Part shown: positions 13,058 to 17,877 of the stretch, piece after piece | Position numbering within the stretch: position 1 is the first letter of the stretch | How the letters are laid out: every line of letters begins with the position of its first letter | Source of the DNA: CANKHA01 sp034668825 | GTDB lineage: Bacteria; Pseudomonadota; Alphaproteobacteria; Rhizobiales; Xanthobacteraceae | Reading direction: 5' to 3' | DNA length: 17,877 bases | NCBI GenBank assembly: GCA_034668825.1 | Contig: JAXDOR010000148.1 | Location: forward strand, 1 to 17,877 | Made by a program: the position numbers and the translations under genes | The notes under the pieces: generated by a model | Databases searched by the model: none | Seen by the model: only the letters and a program-made list of their open reading frames with translations | What the model was told of the DNA's origin: nothing

Positions 13058-14131
13058 ATGACGAGGTTGGGATCGACAGTAGGGTCCGCGGGCCGATTTT
13101 TGCCGGCGTTTGTGTTCCTCGTTGCCCTATTGGCTCCGCAAATGGCTGCGGCCCAGTTCGGCTCGCTGTTTTCGTCCCCTCCGGTTCCGCCCGCACCGAT
13201 TCCCAATGTTCCCGCGCCACCGACTACGGCGTTACCAGGCACGGGCCTTGGTACGGCGTCACCGGGCGCAAGCCTTGTTGCTCCGAGCGGCGGCGTGAGT
13301 GCACCAAGTGCTCCCGCCCTTGCACCCTCTGGGGCGGCGCCGGCCTTGCCGGTCGTGCCCGCCATTCCGCCGGGCCAAGTACCGCTCGCGTTAAGCGCAC
13401 GCTTTGCTTCGAATGCACCCGTCATCACCGGCGGACTGTACTGGCGTGTCTATTCGGACAAGCCGGACCAGAGCGGCGTGTTTAAGCTGGTCAAAGAGGA
13501 CAAATCGGCTTCGCCTAATCTGACGCTGCCGCCCGGCGGCTACGTGGTCCACGTTGCCTTCGGTCTCGCAAACGCAGTCAAGCCGGTGCAGTTGCGATCA
13601 GAGACGGTTCGCGAGGTCTTTGAAATTCCCGCCGGCGGGCTGCGCGTCGAGGGCCGCGTCGGAGATGCCCGCATTCCCTCGGGGCAGATTTCGTTCGACG
13701 TTTACAAAGGCAGTCAATTCGAGCCGGCAGACCGGCGGCCGATCGCGCAGGCGGTCATGACCGGCGACGTGGTCCTGCTGCCCGAAGGCACTTATTACAT
13801 TGTTTCCAATTACGGCGACGCCAACGCGGTGGTGCGCTCGGATATTCGCGTGCAGACCGGCAAGCTGACGGACATCACGGTAACGCACCGTGCCGCGGTC
13901 ATTACCCTTAAACTGATCAGCGGCGCCGGCGGCGAGGCGCTTGCCAACACCGCCTGGTCGGTGATGACGCCCGCAGGCGACGTCATCAAGGAAGCGATGG
14001 GGGCTTTCCCACGCTTCATTCTCGCGGAGGGCGACTATCGCGCCATCGCCCGCAACGAAGGCAAGGTTTTCGAGCGCGAGTTCAAGGTCATCACCGGCGT
14101 CGATGGCGAGGTCGAAGTCATGGCGCGGTGA
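13058..14131 (+). CDS. Secreted protein with Pro-rich linker and three related beta-rich repeats
   Basis: A 357-residue protein of unknown function. Residues 1-33 are a signal peptide ending in MAAA before Gln. Residues about 40-110 are a Pro/Ala/Gly-rich linker. The rest carries three related units of about 80 residues, each ending in a turn motif: LPPGGY (about 157), LLPEGTY (about 240) and ILAEGDY (about 320), followed by a similar strand pair and a V/T-rich strand. This suggests three small beta-sandwich domains like carboxypeptidase-regulatory or Ig-type folds. I recall close relatives in Bradyrhizobium-like genomes without a known role. The ATG at 13058 is chosen because it gives a proper signal peptide; an upstream in-frame GTG at 13013 would spoil it. 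Its stop lies 15 bp from the stop of the convergent methyltransferase. Confidence 0.85.
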   Translation: MTRLGSTVGSAGRFLPAFVFLVALLAPQMAAAQFGSLFSSPPVPPAPIPNVPAPPTTALPGTGLGTASPGASLVAPSGGVSAPSAPALAPSGAAPALPVVPAIPPGQVPLALSARFASNAPVITGGLYWRVYSDKPDQSGVFKLVKEDKSASPNLTLPPGGYVVHVAFGLANAVKPVQLRSETVREVFEIPAGGLRVEGRVGDARIPSGQISFDVYKGSQFEPADRRPIAQAVMTGDVVLLPEGTYYIVSNYGDANAVVRSDIRVQTGKLTDITVTHRAAVITLKLISGAGGEALANTAWSVMTPAGDVIKEAMGAFPRFILAEGDYRAIARNEGKVFEREFKVITGVDGEVEVMAR

Positions 14132-14146
14132 GCGTCGGCCTGCGAA

Positions 14147-15676
14147 TTACAGAACCCCAAGCCGGCGCCAGATCGGCACGCGATCCTGCAATGGGACTCG
14201 CAACCGCTCCTCTAGGAGTTTCAATGCCTCACCGTCGTCATCAACCAGCTTGCCGTCATTGATCGGCCGTTTGCCCATGCCGACGAGCAACGACAAGGCG
14301 TAGCGCGCGGCGGTCTCGACGTCCTCAGCTTGGTTGTCAAACACGGCGGCGAGCGCCAGCAACTCGACTTCACCCACGCCGATGCCGGTACGAGTCACCG
14401 GCGACGCCAGCGCATTGTAGATTCGGCCAGCCTTGAGGCTCTTGACCACCGCACGGTTGAAGCGTTGCGCAGGGCCGGCGTCCGCCGCTTCGCCACCCAC
14501 GATCGGCAGCACCTGCCCGGAATGAACCAGCAGCCCGAGGCAGTCCAACAATATGCCGGGCTTGCCGCTTCGCGGGAATACGTCCATCAGTTCGTCAAAA
14601 CTGGCGTTCTTGCTGGCCAGAAGATCAAGCAAGGGCGCATACAGCTCCGGCACCCCGGTCAGCATGGTCAGCGGGCCGCCAAACTGGAGGCTCACCTGGT
14701 CGCGTGGCATCACCAGCGCGAATTTCAGCTCCGTGAGCAGGCGGCGGTGCTCCGTGCTGGTGAGCGACGCCGACCCGCGCGCGAACAGATCGCGGCGGAA
14801 CCGTTTGTTGCTGGCATAGTCGCGGATCGTCTCTTTGAGGATCGGGTCGTCGGTCTGGGCCACGAGTTCGGAGAGAGCCGCCGGTACCGCGTATTGATCG
14901 AGGTTTTCCGGCAGCGTCGCGGACGCCAGGAAGGCGAGCTTAGCGGCACCCAGCATCGTCACCATATCGGAGAACTGGAATAGCTTCCAATGCTCATCGA
15001 GATATTCATGCGCCAGATAGACCCGGTCGAGCTTGAGCATCTGCTCCAGATGCTGGGCGGCGCTCGGGTTGGCGAGGAAGTAATGGGCGTTGCCGGCCTT
15101 CAGCTTGGTGATGAGATCGAGAGCCAAGCCGAGCTGGCGTTCGGAACGGCCGGCGTGGCGGTGCTTCACCTGCAGCATGAATTGGCGGATCGGCGCCAAT
15201 GGCGCCCAGCCGGGCATGCAATTGTACGAGACATACATCATCCCGTCCGGCTGCAGGCGCTGGCGAGCGATTGCGACGATGGCGTCGCCTGCCACCGCGT
15301 CGACCCAGCTTAGGATGCCGTGCACGGCGATGACATCGAGGTCATTGTCGCCTCCGCGGGCGGCCGCCTCCTCAAAGCTGGTCTCGGTGACCGTGACGTT
15401 TTGTAGCTCGGCGTCTTGAATGAGACGGCGCGCATGCGCCACGTGCTCGGGGTTGAAATCATAGCCCTCGAAGGCGACGTCCGGGTTGGCTGCCGCGAGG
15501 AGGCTTAATCCGAAGCCTTGGCCGAAGCCGAGTTCGAGCACGCGCTTAGGCCGGTATGCGCGCCCCGGCGAGCGGCCCATCAAAAGCGCGGCGAAGGCCA
15601 TGTGGCTCGGCGCCGTCTCGCGATAAAAGCCGGCGGTGTAGCCGACGTCCGCGATATAGCCTCGGGTCCAGTCCAT
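14147..15676 (-). CDS. SAM-dependent methyltransferase with methyltransferase regulatory domain (PKMT-like)
   Basis: A 509-residue protein. A class I methyltransferase domain lies at about 20-200, with the SAM motif VLELGFGQGFG at 46-56 and an acidic second strand (EGYDFNPEHV). The middle (about 215-320) fits the predicted methyltransferase regulatory domain, and the C-terminal part (about 400-509) looks like a winged-helix segment. This domain order resembles the Rickettsia protein lysine methyltransferases PKMT1 and PKMT2, which modify an outer-membrane protein; whether this protein has such a target is inference. The N-terminus (YIADVGYTAGFYRETAPSHM) is typical of the family. GGAG lies seven bases before the ATG. 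It follows thrS by 140 bp on the same strand, with no clear terminator between them. Confidence 0.88.
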   Translation of the reverse strand: MDWTRGYIADVGYTAGFYRETAPSHMAFAALLMGRSPGRAYRPKRVLELGFGQGFGLSLLAAANPDVAFEGYDFNPEHVAHARRLIQDAELQNVTVTETSFEEAAARGGDNDLDVIAVHGILSWVDAVAGDAIVAIARQRLQPDGMMYVSYNCMPGWAPLAPIRQFMLQVKHRHAGRSERQLGLALDLITKLKAGNAHYFLANPSAAQHLEQMLKLDRVYLAHEYLDEHWKLFQFSDMVTMLGAAKLAFLASATLPENLDQYAVPAALSELVAQTDDPILKETIRDYASNKRFRRDLFARGSASLTSTEHRRLLTELKFALVMPRDQVSLQFGGPLTMLTGVPELYAPLLDLLASKNASFDELMDVFPRSGKPGILLDCLGLLVHSGQVLPIVGGEAADAGPAQRFNRAVVKSLKAGRIYNALASPVTRTGIGVGEVELLALAAVFDNQAEDVETAARYALSLLVGMGKRPINDGKLVDDDGEALKLLEERLRVPLQDRVPIWRRLGVL

Positions 15677-15816
15677 CGATGTGCTCCGTCGTATGGGGAA
15701 TTGGGGCTAGGCCCGAGCCGTCACGCCATCCCATGCCTGCACCGGCGGCAACACGCAAGTCGGGTTGTTGCGGATTCGGACCGTTTGGGCGGCGGCTAAG
15801 AGGCGCATGGTCGATC

Positions 15817-17763
15817 TCACGCGGCCTTCTGTAAACGCCGCAGGTCGGGCGCAACCGCCTCATCCGCCAGCATCCGCAGCGCCGCGTCGAGGGGCATCAC
15901 CGTCTGTCCTTCGCTGCCCATGCGCCGGATCGAGACCAGGCGTTCAGCGGCTTCCTTCTTGCCCACCACGAGCAGGGCCGGGACCTTGGCAAGCGAATGC
16001 TCGCGTACTTTGTAATTAATCTTTTCGTTGCGCAGGTCGGCTTCGACGCGCAGGCTGGCGAGCTGCGCCGCCTCGACAACGGAGCGCGCATAGTCATCGG
16101 CATCCGAGGTGATGGTGGCGACCACCGCCTGCAACGGCGACAGCCACAGCGGAAAATGCCCGGCATAATGCTCGATCAGGATTCCGGTGAAACGCTCCAA
16201 CGAACCGAACATCGCCCGGTGCAACATCACCGGCGTGATCTTGTTGGAATGATCGTCGATGAAGAAAGCACCGAGGCGGCCCGGCATGTTGAGATCGACC
16301 TGGATGGTGCCGCATTGCCATTCCCGGCCGATGGCGTCGCGCAGCACATATTCCAGCTTCGGCCCATAGAAGGCGCCTTCGCCCTTGTTCAGCGTCCACG
16401 GCCGGCCGGAGGCTTTGAGCGCAGCCATCAGCGCCGCTTCCGCCTTGTCCCAGGTGGCATCTTCGCCGATGCGCTTCTCCGGCCGGTCGGAGAATTTGAT
16501 GCGCACGTCGGAGAAGCCGAAGTCCTCATAGATCGAGAGGATCAGGTCGTTCATCGCGATGACTTCGGCGGCGATCTGCTCCTCGGTGATGAAGACATGG
16601 GCGTCGTCTTGGGTGAAAGCGCGCACGCGCATCAGCCCGTGCAGCGCGCCTGAAGGCTCATAACGGTGCACCTTGCCGAATTCAGCGATTTTTAGCGGCA
16701 AGTCACGGTACGACTTCAACCCGTTCTTGAAAATCTGCACGTGGCCGGGACAGTTCATCGGCTTGATGGCATAGACGCGATCGTCGTCCTCGCGCTTCTC
16801 CGTCAGGAACATCATGTCGCGGAAGGTCGCCATGTGGCCGGTGGTGACCCAGAGCTCCTGGTCCATCAACTGCGGCGAGTTGACTTCCATATAACCGACC
16901 GCGCTTTGGCGGCGGCGGATGTAATTCTCCAGCCCTTGGAACAGGGTCCAGCCTTTCGGATGCCAGAACACCGAGCCCGGTGCTTCCTCCTGGAAATGAA
17001 ACATATCCATCTCGCGGCCCAGCCGGCGATGGTCGCGCTTCTCGGCTTCCTCAATCTGCTTGAGATAAGCGTCGAGCTCTTCCTGCTTGGCGAAAGCGGT
17101 GCCGTAGATGCGGGTGAGCATCGGCTTGTTGCTGTCGCCCCGCCAATAGGCGCCCGCGACTTTCATCAGCTTGAAGGCCGAGCCGACCTTGCCGGTGGAG
17201 GTCATGTGTGGGCCGCGGCAGAGGTCGAACCATTCGCCCTGCTTGTAGATCTTCAGCGATTGGTCTTCCGGGATAGCGTCGATCAATTCGACCTTGAAGC
17301 CTTCGCCCTTGTCGCGGAAAACTTTCTTCGCCTCCTCGCGCGACCACACTTCCTTGGTGAAGGGTCTGTCGCGGGCGATGATCTCGCGCATTTTTTTCTC
17401 GATGGCGGCGAAGTCATCGGGCGTGAACGGCTCGTTGCGAAAGAAATCGTAATAGAAGCCGTTCTCAATCACCGGGCCGATGGTGACCTGCGTGCCTGGC
17501 CACAGCGTCTGCACCGCTTCGGCCAGTACATGCGCGGCGTCGTGGCGGATCAGCTCCAGGCTGCGGGGGTCCTCGCGGGTGAGGAATTCGATCTTGGCGT
17601 CGCGCTCGATCTTGTCGGCGAGATCGACGACCGCGCCATCCAGCGCCATGGCGACCGTGCGCTTGGCCAGCGAGGGCGAGATGCCCTTGGCGATGTCGAG
17701 ACCGCTGATGGCGTCGGGGAATTCACGGCGTGCGCCGTCGGGAAAGGTCAGCGTGACCATCAT
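15817..17763 (-). CDS. thrS: Threonyl-tRNA synthetase
   Basis: A full-length 648-residue class II synthetase that charges tRNA-Thr with threonine. Domain order is TGS (about 1-62), the editing domain with HxxxH at His74-His78 and the CRGPH segment (WFDLCRGPH) that completes its metal/proofreading site, the catalytic core, and an anticodon-binding domain from about 545. In the core NCPGH, the histidine of RAFTQDDAHVF and HRAMFGSLERF supply the zinc ligands, and MRVRAFTQDDAH is motif 2. The start is one of two adjacent ATG codons; AGGAG lies three bases before the first and six before the second, so the second (17760) is also possible. The region upstream (17764-17877) is cut by the window edge. 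Confidence 0.98.
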   Translation of the reverse strand: MMVTLTFPDGARREFPDAISGLDIAKGISPSLAKRTVAMALDGAVVDLADKIERDAKIEFLTREDPRSLELIRHDAAHVLAEAVQTLWPGTQVTIGPVIENGFYYDFFRNEPFTPDDFAAIEKKMREIIARDRPFTKEVWSREEAKKVFRDKGEGFKVELIDAIPEDQSLKIYKQGEWFDLCRGPHMTSTGKVGSAFKLMKVAGAYWRGDSNKPMLTRIYGTAFAKQEELDAYLKQIEEAEKRDHRRLGREMDMFHFQEEAPGSVFWHPKGWTLFQGLENYIRRRQSAVGYMEVNSPQLMDQELWVTTGHMATFRDMMFLTEKREDDDRVYAIKPMNCPGHVQIFKNGLKSYRDLPLKIAEFGKVHRYEPSGALHGLMRVRAFTQDDAHVFITEEQIAAEVIAMNDLILSIYEDFGFSDVRIKFSDRPEKRIGEDATWDKAEAALMAALKASGRPWTLNKGEGAFYGPKLEYVLRDAIGREWQCGTIQVDLNMPGRLGAFFIDDHSNKITPVMLHRAMFGSLERFTGILIEHYAGHFPLWLSPLQAVVATITSDADDYARSVVEAAQLASLRVEADLRNEKINYKVREHSLAKVPALLVVGKKEAAERLVSIRRMGSEGQTVMPLDAALRMLADEAVAPDLRRLQKAA

Positions 17764-17877
17764 TCACTCCTGTTGCTCACTCGCTGCCTACGAATGCAGG
17801 TAAGCGTGGACGTCGGGCGGAGGAAAAATCACAAAATCCCGCCTTTGTCATCTGTATAGGTGCGGGAGGATATATGG
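17764..17877 (-). promoter_or_regulatory. thrS upstream leader (partial)
   Basis: No gene is seen. On the minus strand it holds the thrS ribosome site AGGAG and, near the window edge, a possible -10 element TATACA around 17855. I see no operator mimicking the tRNA-Thr anticodon stem as in E. coli, but the region is incomplete. Confidence 0.3.

Noticed and set aside
16741..17859. A 372-codon open frame on the plus strand
   Set aside because: It is antisense to thrS, where every catalytic motif is intact, and its composition (many His, Leu, Val, Ala) is that of a complement frame.

Overview
The window is GC-rich chromosomal DNA from an alphaproteobacterium, most likely a member of the Hyphomicrobiales (Rhizobiales) close to the Nitrobacteraceae/Xanthobacteraceae. 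The evidence is the gene content: a DUF3126 protein, an NDUFS6-type zinc-finger protein, a BTLCP/DUF920 transglutaminase-like peptidase, a PAS_5 protein, a secreted three-repeat family I know from Bradyrhizobium-like genomes, and two promoters matching the alphaproteobacterial general-stress sigma factor EcfG. The assignment rests on recall of families, not on a search.

Layout. 1-1759 (minus strand): a CHCC zinc-finger protein, an FAD-dependent monooxygenase and the N-terminus of a YHS-domain heavy-metal P-type ATPase, closely spaced and probably one operon. 1857-5258 (plus): an EcfG-type promoter, a secreted/membrane protein of unknown function, an alpha/beta hydrolase one base behind it, cysE, and a DUF3126 protein whose domain is duplicated. 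5273-6510: two divergent membrane-protein genes around a CtrA-like site. 6576-7106 (plus): gamma-class carbonic anhydrase. 7229-7855 (minus): periplasmic BTLCP peptidase, meeting the carbonic anhydrase tail to tail across a terminator and a G-quadruplex motif. 8178-9530 (minus): a double PilZ protein and a PAS_5 protein, two putative signalling proteins. 9531-9950: a long intergenic region with a structured RNA candidate and a strong terminator. 9951-11288 (plus): a rhomboid protease and a CBS-pair protein with its own EcfG-type promoter. 11291-12961 (minus): a patatin-like phospholipase and a YdjA-like nitroreductase. 13058-14131 (plus): a secreted protein with three related repeats. 14147-17763 (minus): a large SAM methyltransferase with a regulatory domain, and thrS.

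The window is mostly housekeeping and envelope/stress genes. I see no CRISPR array, prophage, insertion sequence, tRNA, rRNA or defence island. The less explained parts are between genes: a 24-bp sequence repeated exactly in two structured intergenic regions, a terminator-ended RNA candidate upstream of the rhomboid gene, and two stress promoters marking unrelated loci for probable co-regulation. Within genes, the duplicated DUF3126 and the stress-linked membrane protein/hydrolase pair stand out.
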